Assembly: GCF_946482605.1 (NCBI RefSeq)
Contig: NZ_CAMLSE010000034.1
Span: 1-64,000 of the forward strand
DNA length: 64,000 nt
Source: an uncultured Dyadobacter sp.
Lineage (GTDB): Bacteria > Bacteroidota > Bacteroidia > Cytophagales > Spirosomataceae
Reading direction: 5' to 3'
Made by a program: the position numbers and the translations under genes. The notes beneath the pieces are model-generated. The model did no database searches. It was not told the DNA's origin and saw nothing but the letters and a program-made list of their open reading frames with translations. Below are positions 6,377 to 15,277 of the stretch, piece by piece. The first letter of the stretch is position 1. Each line of letters begins with the position of its first letter.

Positions 6377-9300
6377 TCAAGCCTCGAAAACCATCTCCTT
6401 CTTCACCTTCCCCTTCTTCCGCCCCGCTAACCGCTCCTTAATCCTATCCACCACATAATATGCGCTAGGCACCAGGAACAAGGTCAACAGCAACGAGCTC
6501 GTAAGGCCACCGATGATCACCCAAGCCATACCATTCTTCACCTCCGCACCGTCGCCGGAAGCCAATGCGATAGGCAGCATACCCGCGATCATTGCAATTG
6601 TAGTCATCAAAATCGGCCGCAGACGCTCCTTACCGGCTTCAATGAGGGCTTCTTTCAACGCGTAACCTTCCTCTTTTAGCTGGTTGGCGAAGTCGACGAT
6701 CAGGATCGCATTTTTGGCTACCAGACCGAGGAGCATGATCATACCTACGATCGAGAAGATCGTGAGGCTCTCCATCGTGAGCGCCAGCGCAGTGAGGGCG
6801 CCTACCAATGCAACCGGGATCGAGAACAGCACGACGAACGGGTAAATGGTACTTTCGTAAAGCGCCACCATAATCAGGTAGATGAGTACGATACCGAGCA
6901 GCAATGCGACTCCGAGGCTGCCGAATGCGTCGGCCTGGTTTTTCAGGTCACCGCGGTATTCGATGCTGATGCCTTCGGGGAGCTTCACTTTCGCCATTTT
7001 GGCCTGAATGTCGGCACCGATGGAGCCGGACGGGCGGCCTACTACCTGCGAGTTGATGGTGATCGACGACAGACGGTCGATGCGTTGCAGCACGCTTTCA
7101 CCCATTCCTTCACGGATGGTCGCGAATTGCGAGAGTTCGAAGGTCTGGCCCTGGCTATTTACGAATGTCAGGTGACGAATGTCGTCGGCTTTCGAGCGGT
7201 CGAACTGGTCGAGGTTGACCATAATATCGTACTCTTTGCCATTCTGCTTGAACTTCGAGCGGTCATCGCCGCGGAATGCGGTTTGCAATGTGGCACCTAC
7301 CTCGGCGGCATTGATGCCAAGTTGCGCCATTTTCTCGCGGTCGAGAGTCACGCCTACTTCCGGTTTCGGGTCGTCCACAGAGTAATCGACGTTGGATGTA
7401 CCGGGCACGGAAGACACGATATCTTTCACTTGCGCGGCAGTTTTACGGATCACGGCCATGTCGGTCCCCTTCACAGCCACCTGGATCGGCGCCTGGTTGG
7501 CATTACCGGTGATCGAGGTCGGTGCGACGGTCACTTTGACGCCTGGAATTTGCAGGATTTCTTTTTGAATACCCTGTCCAAATTCTTCGGACGATACCGT
7601 ACGCTCTTTTTTATCAACCAATTGAACAGTCAAGTCGGCGATATTGCTGTTGGAGGTCGTTCCCAAACCGGTACTGCTGTAACCGACATTGGTAAACACC
7701 TTAATTACCTCTTTTTTGCCCAAAAGAATCTTCTCAACGCGTTGCGCTACCTGATTGGTTTGGTAAACAGACGCGGTAGGCGCCAATTCTATCGAGACAT
7801 TCAACTCGCCGCGGTCGCTTTGCTGCATGAATGCCGCCCCCACGAATCCGCCCGGTACCAATGCAATGGAACCGACGATCAGGAAAATAGAAAGCAGAAA
7901 AATGTAGCGTTTGTGGCCCAGCACCCAGGTAAGGATTCTGCCATATTCTTCTTTCACATTATCCAGGAATTTCTCAAAACCAAGGTTTAAACGCCCCCAA
8001 AGGCTGTTTTTATCCAAAACCTCAATCTTACCAAAACGTGAGGCGAGCAACGGCGTGAGCGTAAAGGATACAAGCAAACTCATCAATGTAGAGAACACAA
8101 CTACGAGTGAAAACTCTCGGAGAATATTACCGATGAGGCCCTGTGTCAATGCGAGCGGTACGAACACCACCACGTCCACAAGGGTAATAGCTAATGCAGT
8201 GAACCCAATTTCGGCACGGCCGTCCAATGCAGCCAGCCAGCGGCTCTTGCCCATTTCCATGTGGCGGTTGATATTTTCCAAAACCACAATAGAGTCATCG
8301 ACAAGGATACCCACCACCAAGGAGAGCGCCATGAGCGTCATCAGGTTCAGCGAGAAGCCCAGCATGCTCATCAGAATGAACGTCGGGATCATCGACGACG
8401 GCAGCGCCACGAGGATGAACATCGAGCTCCGGAAGCTGTGCAAGAACAAAAGCATGACCACCGACACGATCAGCACCGCCAGCCCAAGGTCAAATACGAC
8501 CGCGTCCGCCGAAGCCAACGTGTAAATGGATTGGTCGGAAGCGATATTGAACTTCAACCCCTGCGACGCATATTGTTTTTCAAGACTTGTCAGACGCTCG
8601 CGGGTGAGCTTACTCACATCCACGGCATTGGCATCCGATTGTTTCTGGATTTGTAACGCAACCGACGGGCGTCCGTTGATATGGTTAACCGCCGTAGCAT
8701 CGGCCACGCCGTCATAAACCTCAGCAATGTCCCGCAGGAAGATCTGCCCGCCATTCGAGGATTTACCTACAATTACATTTCTAAGATTCGCAACAGTCGT
8801 CAGTTTCGCATCGAAGCGGATCGAAAGCTGGTCTTCCTGGGTTTTCACCTGGCCGGCAGGATAGGAAATGTTCGCATTGTTGATCGCGGCCGAAACCTGG
8901 CTGATCGACAAATGGTATGCCTTCAATTTATCCTGACTGATATTTACCTGAATCTGGCGCTCGGTACCACCGATAATGGTCACCTGGCCGACGCCGGTCA
9001 CGTTCGAAAGCTGTGGTTTCAGCTTATCGTCGATCAAATCGTAGAGTTCCGACGGCGAAAGGTTCGCGGTCACACCCATTCTGAGAACCGGGATTTCGTC
9101 GGTCGAGAATTTGTTGATCACCGGGCGATCGGCGTCATCGGGCAAAAGCGAAATCACCTGCTCCACTTTCCGTTGTGCTTCCTGTTGCGCCAAATCGACG
9201 CTAATGCCTTGTTTCAGCTGGATAATCACGGATGAAACCCCTTCCTGCGAAGTCGAGTTAATCTGGTCCAGCCCTTCTATGGCCGACACCGCGTCCTCGA

Positions 9301-9499
9301 TATGCTTCGTCACGTTCGTTTCGACTTCATCCGCAGAAGCTCCGCGGTAAGTCGTCATCACGCTCACAACATTGGCCTCAAATTTTGGCAACAAGTTGTA
9401 AGACAATTGGTTGTAGCTGATCAAACCGAATAGTACCAGTACAACGAATACTACGGTTATGAAGAGCGGTCTCTTTACGGCTACTTCGGTAATTGACAT
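6377..9499 (-). CDS. RND efflux transporter permease (HAE1 family, AcrB-like)
   Basis: A 1040-residue inner-membrane proton/drug antiporter of normal family length. The N-terminal transmembrane helix (ITVVFVVLVLFGLISY) is followed by the periplasmic porter domain. The central TM block around residue 400 carries the paired Asp of GILVDDSIVVLENINRH, the proton relay of RND pumps, and a second half repeats the layout, ending in a basic tail. It is the last gene of a MarR-controlled operon, 24 bases after the adaptor gene. Substrates are probably amphiphilic compounds, but specificity is not visible. Confidence 0.95.
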   Translation of the reverse strand: MSITEVAVKRPLFITVVFVVLVLFGLISYNQLSYNLLPKFEANVVSVMTTYRGASADEVETNVTKHIEDAVSAIEGLDQINSTSQEGVSSVIIQLKQGISVDLAQQEAQRKVEQVISLLPDDADRPVINKFSTDEIPVLRMGVTANLSPSELYDLIDDKLKPQLSNVTGVGQVTIIGGTERQIQVNISQDKLKAYHLSISQVSAAINNANISYPAGQVKTQEDQLSIRFDAKLTTVANLRNVIVGKSSNGGQIFLRDIAEVYDGVADATAVNHINGRPSVALQIQKQSDANAVDVSKLTRERLTSLEKQYASQGLKFNIASDQSIYTLASADAVVFDLGLAVLIVSVVMLLFLHSFRSSMFILVALPSSMIPTFILMSMLGFSLNLMTLMALSLVVGILVDDSIVVLENINRHMEMGKSRWLAALDGRAEIGFTALAITLVDVVVFVPLALTQGLIGNILREFSLVVVFSTLMSLLVSFTLTPLLASRFGKIEVLDKNSLWGRLNLGFEKFLDNVKEEYGRILTWVLGHKRYIFLLSIFLIVGSIALVPGGFVGAAFMQQSDRGELNVSIELAPTASVYQTNQVAQRVEKILLGKKEVIKVFTNVGYSSTGLGTTSNSNIADLTVQLVDKKERTVSSEEFGQGIQKEILQIPGVKVTVAPTSITGNANQAPIQVAVKGTDMAVIRKTAAQVKDIVSSVPGTSNVDYSVDDPKPEVGVTLDREKMAQLGINAAEVGATLQTAFRGDDRSKFKQNGKEYDIMVNLDQFDRSKADDIRHLTFVNSQGQTFELSQFATIREGMGESVLQRIDRLSSITINSQVVGRPSGSIGADIQAKMAKVKLPEGISIEYRGDLKNQADAFGSLGVALLLGIVLIYLIMVALYESTIYPFVVLFSIPVALVGALTALALTMESLTIFSIVGMIMLLGLVAKNAILIVDFANQLKEEGYALKEALIEAGKERLRPILMTTIAMIAGMLPIALASGDGAEVKNGMAWVIIGGLTSSLLLTLFLVPSAYYVVDRIKERLAGRKKGKVKKEMVFEA

Positions 9500-9523
9500 A
9501 ATTCTTTCAGTTTGCTGATGACC

Positions 9524-10576
9524 TTATTTTGTAACGGTAACCGCCGCGCCTTCGCTCAGGTTGATCTGTCCGGTAGTAACCACCGTCTCGCCCGATTTCA
9601 GGCCTGTCAACACTTCCACATTGTCGCCTACTTCGCGGCCCACTTCAATTTTGCGCTGTTTCGCCACGCCGCCTTCCACTACGTACACGTACGGATTACG
9701 CACGCTTTCCACGAGCGCGCTGCGCGGGATGAGCAGCGCCTGCTGGCTGCTTTTCTGCTGGAATTCCACGGTTACGAATGTACCGGCCCTTAGTTCAGTA
9801 GAGTTTTTCACCACAATTTCCACCGGATAGTTGTGCGACTCGTCGCCTTGCGGAGCGATGTAGGAAATCACGCCGTCGATCTTTTTACCGGGGAAAATGC
9901 TGGTGCTCACTTGCACGTGCTGGCCTTCTTTGAGCTTGTAAACATCATTTTCATTGATCATCACCTGCACTTTCAGGCGCGATACGTCGAGGATCGTCCC
10001 AAGCGAAGTACCTACATTCACAAACTCGCCCGGCTCGATATTCTTCTTCACAATGCGGCCGCTGATCGGCGCCTGAATGGACGCGTCGCTGATCTGCTGT
10101 TTGATCTGCTCGGCCTGGTTCAATGCATTGTCGTAGTTGTATTTGGTATCGTTCACCTGAACTTCGGTGGCCGCATTACCCGCCAACAGTTTGTTATAGC
10201 GATCGGTATCTTTTTTCAGTTTATTGATATTCAACTCGGTAGCTTCAAGTGACAATTCTTTCAACTTACTATCCACCTTCACAATCGTCGCGCCTTGCGC
10301 TACATGCGTACCAAGCTCGTATTTGACAGCCAACACCTTGCCGGCTGCGGTTGCCATAATTTCCGCTTCTTTAAATGGAATAAGGCTACCTGTGCGAATC
10401 AGTTGCTGATCGGCGCTACCTTCTTTCACGGCAATGGCCGTAACCGGAATGGTAACATTCTTATTGTCAGGCATTTTGTTCTTCTCGTCCATCTTTGCCT
10501 TGTTAGCAACCAGCCTGATGCCGATCAGAACGCCGATAATGGCGATGGAACCGATGATAATGAGTTTTCTTTTCAT
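9524..10576 (-). CDS. RND efflux periplasmic adaptor subunit (MFP)
   Basis: A 350-residue HlyD/AcrA-type adaptor. An N-terminal membrane anchor (LIIIGSIAIIGVLIGI) precedes a lipoyl half-motif (GKVLAVKYELGTHVAQGATIVKVD), an alpha-hairpin of modest length, the second lipoyl half (APISGRIVKKNIEPGEFVNVG) and the beta-barrel/membrane-proximal domains ending VTTGQINLSEGAAV. It bridges the RND pump and the TolC-like channel encoded on either side in the same operon. There is no lipobox, so it is tethered by its helix. Confidence 0.95.
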   Translation of the reverse strand: MKRKLIIIGSIAIIGVLIGIRLVANKAKMDEKNKMPDNKNVTIPVTAIAVKEGSADQQLIRTGSLIPFKEAEIMATAAGKVLAVKYELGTHVAQGATIVKVDSKLKELSLEATELNINKLKKDTDRYNKLLAGNAATEVQVNDTKYNYDNALNQAEQIKQQISDASIQAPISGRIVKKNIEPGEFVNVGTSLGTILDVSRLKVQVMINENDVYKLKEGQHVQVSTSIFPGKKIDGVISYIAPQGDESHNYPVEIVVKNSTELRAGTFVTVEFQQKSSQQALLIPRSALVESVRNPYVYVVEGGVAKQRKIEVGREVGDNVEVLTGLKSGETVVTTGQINLSEGAAVTVTK

Positions 10577-10648
10577 GGTATTAATTCAATGTTGAATGAC
10601 TGAATGATTGAATAACCGAATAGATCAATTTTCGTTGTTGATGAAGTG

Positions 10649-11980
10649 TTATGGTAATGCGGTGTAAAATTCGTTGAGACTGCCGGTTGATTGTTCCAAA
10701 CCCAGTTTCGCCTGGTAGTAGCTCAGCATGGAATTGATATAGTTGCTTTGCGACTCCTTATAGGAAGTTTCCGCATTGAGAAGGTCCGTCAGCGGCACGG
10801 TACCTTCCCGGTATTGAAGCGTAGTCACGTCGTACACCTCTTTCGCGAGCGTTACGTTGTTTTCGTCGCTTGCCAGGTTCGATTTCGCTTTTTGCAGCTG
10901 GGTCAATGCGTTGCTGTTTTGCAATTCGTAATTCTGCACATTCAGTTTCTGCTGTTCCTTCTGTGTCATCAGGTTCAAATCGGCCTGTTTGTATTGCGCG
11001 TCGCGACGGAAGCTGTCGAAAATCGGGATGTTCACTTTCAATCCGATAGCACCGTAGCTGAACCAGTTCCCCCAGGATGTACCCAGTTCATTACCCAGCG
11101 CCTGCATACCATAGCGGCCGTAAATCGACACTTTGGGCAGGTATCCCGCCTTGATCCGTGCTTTTTCAAGGCCCTGCAATTCCATATTCAGGTTTTGTAT
11201 TTTAAAATCGGTAAGGTTCGAAGCATCGAAAGCACCGGGTTCTACCAGTTTGAATGGCTGATCCAGCGGGTTATCCACCAGTTCGAGCTGCTCGTTCAGT
11301 CGCATGCCCATCTGGAATTTCAACTGATTTTCAGAAAGTGTAAGGTTACTTTCCGCCAGGGTCAGCTGCGATTTAATGTTGTTCAAATTCACCTGCGTAC
11401 GGTCGTAATCCACTTTTTTGATCACGCCATTGTCGAGTTGCAGTTTCAACGTGGCCAGGATCTGGCTCGTTTTGTCCAGGTTGTCCTTCAAAAGCGCGAT
11501 CTGCTGCGAGGTCACAAAAACCTGGTAATAGGCATTCGCTACATTATATATGATCGTCTCCTTTGTCTTGCGTGAGTTCAGCAGGGCATTCTCCTGGTTG
11601 GGCTTGTTTGCTTTAATACCCACGAGCAGCGACTGGTCAAAAACCACCTGATCAACCTGCGCCGATGCATTGCTCTGGTATTTGGTACCCAACGCCACAC
11701 GGCGGTCTTCTCCGCCAAAAAGAGCACCGGGCAAAACGGTCGATTGCAGTTTAAGGTTATCGTCGAGCGACGCGGTACCAGCCACCTGGGGCAGATAGCC
11801 CGCCAGTGCTTCACGTCCCTGCTGCACCGAAGTACTCTCCTTATACTGCGCGATTTTGACATTGCCGTTGTTCTTGATCCCATAGGCAATACAATCTTTC
11901 AGCGTCAGGCGCGTCTGCGCCCAGCCCGGCGCCACCGAAGCGGCGACTGCAATGATTGCGGCTATCCATTTACTTTTCAT
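10649..11980 (-). CDS. TolC family outer membrane efflux protein
   Basis: A 443-residue protein with a Sec signal peptide (WIAAIIAVAASVAPGWAQ) and the two OEP repeats of TolC, including the coiled-coil segments around TLKLQLDNGVIKKVDYDRTQ and LQYREGTVPLTDLLNAETSY. It forms the trimeric outer-membrane exit duct of the tripartite pump. It is the first efflux gene after marR, with a MarR-type palindrome in the 84-bp gap before it, so transcription probably responds to the same regulator. Confidence 0.93.
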   Translation of the reverse strand: MKSKWIAAIIAVAASVAPGWAQTRLTLKDCIAYGIKNNGNVKIAQYKESTSVQQGREALAGYLPQVAGTASLDDNLKLQSTVLPGALFGGEDRRVALGTKYQSNASAQVDQVVFDQSLLVGIKANKPNQENALLNSRKTKETIIYNVANAYYQVFVTSQQIALLKDNLDKTSQILATLKLQLDNGVIKKVDYDRTQVNLNNIKSQLTLAESNLTLSENQLKFQMGMRLNEQLELVDNPLDQPFKLVEPGAFDASNLTDFKIQNLNMELQGLEKARIKAGYLPKVSIYGRYGMQALGNELGTSWGNWFSYGAIGLKVNIPIFDSFRRDAQYKQADLNLMTQKEQQKLNVQNYELQNSNALTQLQKAKSNLASDENNVTLAKEVYDVTTLQYREGTVPLTDLLNAETSYKESQSNYINSMLSYYQAKLGLEQSTGSLNEFYTALP

Positions 11981-12034
11981 TTTGACCTGTTGTTGATTGT
12001 TTGTGGCTAATGACAGATAGTTGACACCTCTACT

Positions 12035-12048
12035 GGTGATATATCAAC
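12035..12048. promoter_or_regulatory. Second MarR operator candidate, before the tolC-like gene
   Basis: GGTGATATATCAAC differs by one base from the perfect palindrome in the marR promoter. It lies in the marR-tolC gap, about 55 bases before the TolC start. The shared sequence argues that one regulator controls both sites. Confidence 0.65.
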
Positions 12049-12064
12049 TATTAATTCAAATTTT

Positions 12065-12532
12065 TTATTTTTCAATGACTTTAAAAACACGGTCCAGATA
12101 ACCCAGGAAAGTGCCCCATTCCTGTTCTGAAAAATGCTCCATGATCTGGCTGTTAAATGTGATCGCCAGCGATTGAATGCGTTCGCAAACGAACTTACCA
12201 CTTGATGTCAGTGATATCAGATTCTTTCTTTTATCCTCTGCATCACTTTCGATTTTCAGAAAACCATCTTTGTGTAATGTCTGCACAGATCGCTGAATTC
12301 CTGCTTTATCCTTTTGCAGCACATTCGCAATGTCCTGCTGCGTCATAGCGTGTTCCTGGAAATATACAACCATCAGAATGGGAAGCTGCTCGGCCAGGAC
12401 CGGTATGCCCTCGCTCACCAGCTGCGCATTCATTTTCTTGAAAACCACCTTCGTCACCGCTCCCAGCTTAAACTGCAAGGAGTTCTTCAATTCTTCCCGA
12501 AGGTTCTGCCAATTGTTTATTGTCGCGTTCAT
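12065..12532 (-). CDS. MarR family transcriptional regulator
   Basis: A 155-residue winged-helix protein: an N-terminal dimerisation helix, HTH ILMVVYFQEHAMTQQDIANVLQKDKAGIQRSVQTL, wing KIESDAEDKRKNLISLT, and C-terminal dimer helices. MarR proteins are usually dimeric repressors released by small phenolic or lipophilic ligands. It is the first gene of the efflux cluster and read in the same direction. A perfect 14-bp palindrome sits within its own promoter, indicating autoregulation. The -7 element ends seven bases before the ATG, so the mRNA may be almost leaderless. Confidence 0.92.
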   Translation of the reverse strand: MNATINNWQNLREELKNSLQFKLGAVTKVVFKKMNAQLVSEGIPVLAEQLPILMVVYFQEHAMTQQDIANVLQKDKAGIQRSVQTLHKDGFLKIESDAEDKRKNLISLTSSGKFVCERIQSLAITFNSQIMEHFSEQEWGTFLGYLDRVFKVIEK

Positions 12533-12539
12533 GGTAGTA

Positions 12540-12571
12540 CAAAAGTAAAATGTGTTGATATATCAACCAAA
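12540..12571 (-). promoter_or_regulatory. marR promoter with embedded MarR operator
   Basis: On the minus strand TTTG (12571-12568) is followed after 20 bases by TACTTTTG (12547-12540), an exact match to the Bacteroidota TTTG / TAnnTTTG promoter. The spacer holds the perfect palindrome GTTGATATATCAAC (12554-12567), directly beside the -33 element, so bound repressor would block polymerase. Confidence 0.8.
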
Positions 12572-12633
12572 TTTTAGGTTAAAAAGTTTTCGATCCGTGG
12601 ATTAATGGTACGATGCCTGGGATGAACGGTTAA

Positions 12634-12670
12634 CAAAAAGAGCGGCGACATCGTTACATGCCGCCGCTCT
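12634..12670 (-). terminator. Terminator between the M48 protease and marR
   Basis: AGAGCGGCG (12639-12647) pairs with CGCCGCTCT (12662-12670). On the minus strand it is followed by a T run, so it ends M48 transcription before the marR promoter. The T-rich other side (CCTATTTTT) might also serve the plus strand. Confidence 0.75.
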
Positions 12671-12690
12671 CCTATTTTTCGAAGTATGTT

Positions 12691-14160
12691 TTACTTGCCG
12701 AGCGTTTTGAAAAGCGACCCTTTCGCCACCTTGTCCGTCAGCGCCATCCCATTAATGATCGCCAGTTCGTCCAGCTTGTTGTCGGGCTGGTTGTTGTCTT
12801 TCAGCACATCCCGGAGCGTTGCGTCGCGCTGTGCCGTTTTGATGCGAATGCGTTCGGGCTGGCGGTTGAGGATGCTGGCATCGGACACCGATTTGAAACC
12901 TTGCGCTACCGACTTGAACTGCCCTGCATTAGCCGCATAATTGCCGGCGGCTGCTACCCCGTGGATGGCGTAAATGTTGCCTCCGTACTGGATCAGCCAG
13001 GTTCCGACCTGTATGGTGTTCGCAGTTGCTGCCGCTGCCTGGCCATTTTGTCCCTGTTCCACTTGCTGGGAAACCATCACCACGGCCGGGTTGCCGTTAA
13101 TGGTCGCCTTATCATTTTCAAGCACTTTCAAACCATAGTTCTTCACGACAGCCTGGGCCGCTTCTTCCAATGTTTTGCCTTGCGCCAGTGTGAACAGCAT
13201 CATCGACTTACCGTCTTTTGCCGCCATCTGGAATTGCGCCGGCGAATTTTCATATTGCCAGCCGCTCGGAACCGGGAACTGGAATTTCAGCGATGGATGA
13301 TAAAAGTTGTTGTTTTCCACAAAACCCTGCTGTGGGTCGTTACCATATATAATGCCTTCGATTTTGCGCAAATACGCATCGCGGTTCACATTATACTTGC
13401 CTGGATGCGCGGTCTGGTATTCGGTCGCCAGCTTACCCACCTTGGTAAAGCGATCGCCCGGATCGGGGTGGGTGGACTGGAATGTAGGAATAGCTTGTCC
13501 GGCTTTTTCCGAGATTCTTTTCAGTGTACCAAAAAAGTCGGCCATTTCTTTGGCGTCATAGCCGATTTTACTCGAATAGTCGACCCCGATTTTATCCGAC
13601 TCAGTTTCATGGTCGCGGCTGTAACTCAAAAACAACAAACCCAGCGCCTGCTGTGCCTGGTCGCCCATGGCCCGCACCTGCGGGGAAAGCACCATCCCGG
13701 CCGCGAGGCCGACTTGCCCTAAGATCTGCGAAGTCTGTTGCCTGGCCGAGTGCCTGGCCGTAATGTGCCCGATCTCATGGCCGAGCACTCCCGCAAATTC
13801 GGCCTCATTGTTGAAATGCGCCATAATTCCCCGTGTGAAATATACGTAACCACCGGGTACCGCAAATGCATTGACCACCGGAGAGTCCACAATGAAGAAC
13901 TTGTAGGGCAAATCGGGCCGGTGGGAGATCTTCGCCATCGCCATACCCTTTTCATTGATGAAGGATTGCAGGTTCTTATCATCATAAATGCCCATTGTTG
14001 CTACAATGGACGGATGCGATTCGGCTCCGAGCGCGATCTCCTTCTCCTGTGACATGAAGACGATCTCTTTTTTGCCCGTAACCGGATTTTTGGAACAACC
14101 TGCCAGCACGCCTGCCGCTACAAGGGCGGTCAGCATGCGGATTGAGTATTTCATTTTCAT
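12691..14160 (-). CDS. M48 family metalloprotease, lipoprotein
   Basis: A 489-residue envelope protease. A lipoprotein signal ends at the lipobox LAGC (C22). The zinc motif HEIGH is at 128-132, with the third ligand expected in HETESDKIG shortly after. The C-terminal ~200 residues form a separate domain (TPR-free, beta-rich, with YPSLKFQFPVPSGW-like start near residue 285) seen in BepA/YfgC-like relatives of Bacteroidota. BepA-type enzymes degrade misassembled outer-membrane proteins; a similar quality-control role is inferred. It has its own good promoter. Confidence 0.9.
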   Translation of the reverse strand: MKMKYSIRMLTALVAAGVLAGCSKNPVTGKKEIVFMSQEKEIALGAESHPSIVATMGIYDDKNLQSFINEKGMAMAKISHRPDLPYKFFIVDSPVVNAFAVPGGYVYFTRGIMAHFNNEAEFAGVLGHEIGHITARHSARQQTSQILGQVGLAAGMVLSPQVRAMGDQAQQALGLLFLSYSRDHETESDKIGVDYSSKIGYDAKEMADFFGTLKRISEKAGQAIPTFQSTHPDPGDRFTKVGKLATEYQTAHPGKYNVNRDAYLRKIEGIIYGNDPQQGFVENNNFYHPSLKFQFPVPSGWQYENSPAQFQMAAKDGKSMMLFTLAQGKTLEEAAQAVVKNYGLKVLENDKATINGNPAVVMVSQQVEQGQNGQAAAATANTIQVGTWLIQYGGNIYAIHGVAAAGNYAANAGQFKSVAQGFKSVSDASILNRQPERIRIKTAQRDATLRDVLKDNNQPDNKLDELAIINGMALTDKVAKGSLFKTLGK

Positions 14161-14195
14161 AAAATTTGAAAAATGACTTGAATGAAGGAGTTGGT

Positions 14196-14227
14196 CAAAA
14201 TTAAACTTTGTAATGAATTTTACGAAA
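14196..14227 (-). promoter_or_regulatory. Promoter of the M48 protease gene
   Basis: On the minus strand TTTC (14227-14224), then a 20-base spacer, then TAATTTTG (14203-14196), an exact TAnnTTTG -7 element. The start codon is 35 bases downstream. Confidence 0.65.
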
Positions 14228-14402
14228 GAATCATGCCAATTCGTGACTTAGGCCGACGGCTGTCACTCCAAAAATATTTTCTTTGCCCGGCATATTATCT
14301 AAATTACGACTTCATCCGAATTGCCGGATTCGCCGGAGACAAAGCGGCAATTCCGAAAATGCAAACCTGACCCCGACAGCATGCCGTATATTTTACAGCA
14401 CT

Positions 14403-15248
14403 ATGAATTTTAAAAAGACTACATACAGTGCACTCCCCACCTGGCTGGCGCGGCTGGATTTCCTGGGCCTCTTCGAAAAGGACCCATTCGGCAATTTTCT
14501 GGCAGTGAAAAGGTTACTGATATTCATTCTCGGCTGGTTTACCTACTATCGGTACACCGCCGTCAACAAGATCCGCATTACCGGTACCGAGAACCTTATG
14601 GAGCTTCCTGACCACGGCGTACTTTTTCTTTCCAACCACCAAACCTATTTTGCCGACGTCATCGCATTCTTCCATATTTTCTGTGCCGTCAAGTGGGGCT
14701 ACAAGGACACGATTTCTCCTCCCTTCTATCTTTTTTCTCCCCGTGCGCGCTGCTATTATGTAGCTGCGGCAGAGACCATGAAAGGTGGGTTTTTACCCAA
14801 ACTGTTTAGCATGGGTGGCGCTATCACCATCGAGCGTTCGTGGCGGGCCAACGGAGAGGATGTAAAACGGCAGCTTGATACCTCCGCACAGGACCGCATC
14901 GGGATAGGTTTGCAACACGGCTGGGTGGTTAGTTTTCCACAAGGAACTACCAAACCGTACGCCCCTGTACGCAAGGGCACCGCACACCTGATCAACGAAC
15001 AGCGTCCTATTGTGATCCCGGTCGTCATCAATGGTTTCAGACGTGCATTTGACAAGAAAGGGCTCCGTTTCAAAAAACGCAACACCAAACTGACCGTCCA
15101 GTTCAAACCTCCCATGCATTTCGAACCCGGCGAATCTATCGAGAGCATGATCGAGCGTGTGACAAAGGCCATCGAGCAGGAAGCGCCGCGCGACGGTTCG
15201 CCGGGCGACGCTTCGCCGGGCGACGCCTCGTTCCAGCAGGAAATCTAG
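14403..15248 (+). CDS. 1-acyl-sn-glycerol-3-phosphate acyltransferase-like protein (PlsC family)
   Basis: A 281-residue membrane-associated acyltransferase. The catalytic block reads LSNHQTYFADV, which spaces His and Asp by five residues instead of the usual four, and the acyl-acceptor block reads FPQGTTKP with Gln replacing the common Glu. A hydrophobic segment (LLIFILGWFTYY) precedes them. An ATG-less-supported longer frame opens at 14283, but the ATG at 14403 fits the domain start. The C-terminus consists of DGSPG/DASPG repeats from a 15-bp tandem repeat. It likely acts in phospholipid or lipid A-like acylation; substrate unknown. Confidence 0.85.
   Translation: MNFKKTTYSALPTWLARLDFLGLFEKDPFGNFLAVKRLLIFILGWFTYYRYTAVNKIRITGTENLMELPDHGVLFLSNHQTYFADVIAFFHIFCAVKWGYKDTISPPFYLFSPRARCYYVAAAETMKGGFLPKLFSMGGAITIERSWRANGEDVKRQLDTSAQDRIGIGLQHGWVVSFPQGTTKPYAPVRKGTAHLINEQRPIVIPVVINGFRRAFDKKGLRFKKRNTKLTVQFKPPMHFEPGESIESMIERVTKAIEQEAPRDGSPGDASPGDASFQQEI
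15190..15234 (+). repeat. 15-bp tandem repeat in the acyltransferase 3' end
   Basis: Three consecutive copies (15190-15204, 15205-15219, 15220-15234, the last degenerate) of a GC-rich unit encode the peptide DGSPG-DASPG-DAS. The number of copies may vary between strains. Confidence 0.75.
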
Positions 15249-15277
15249 CATGGTATGCTTTTTTAAAACCTATTTTC

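Noticed and set aside
7085..7990. 301-codon plus-strand frame
   Set aside because: Antisense shadow of the RND permease, without family signature or promoter.
12658..13722. Long plus-strand frame of 354 codons
   Set aside because: It is antisense to the well-supported M48 protease gene and has no recognisable domain; it arises from the GC-rich codon pattern.
14182..14370. 62-codon frame before the acyltransferase
   Set aside because: Composition is not gene-like and no homologous family is recognised; the stretch holds the M48 promoter and a 9-bp inverted repeat at 14318-14353.
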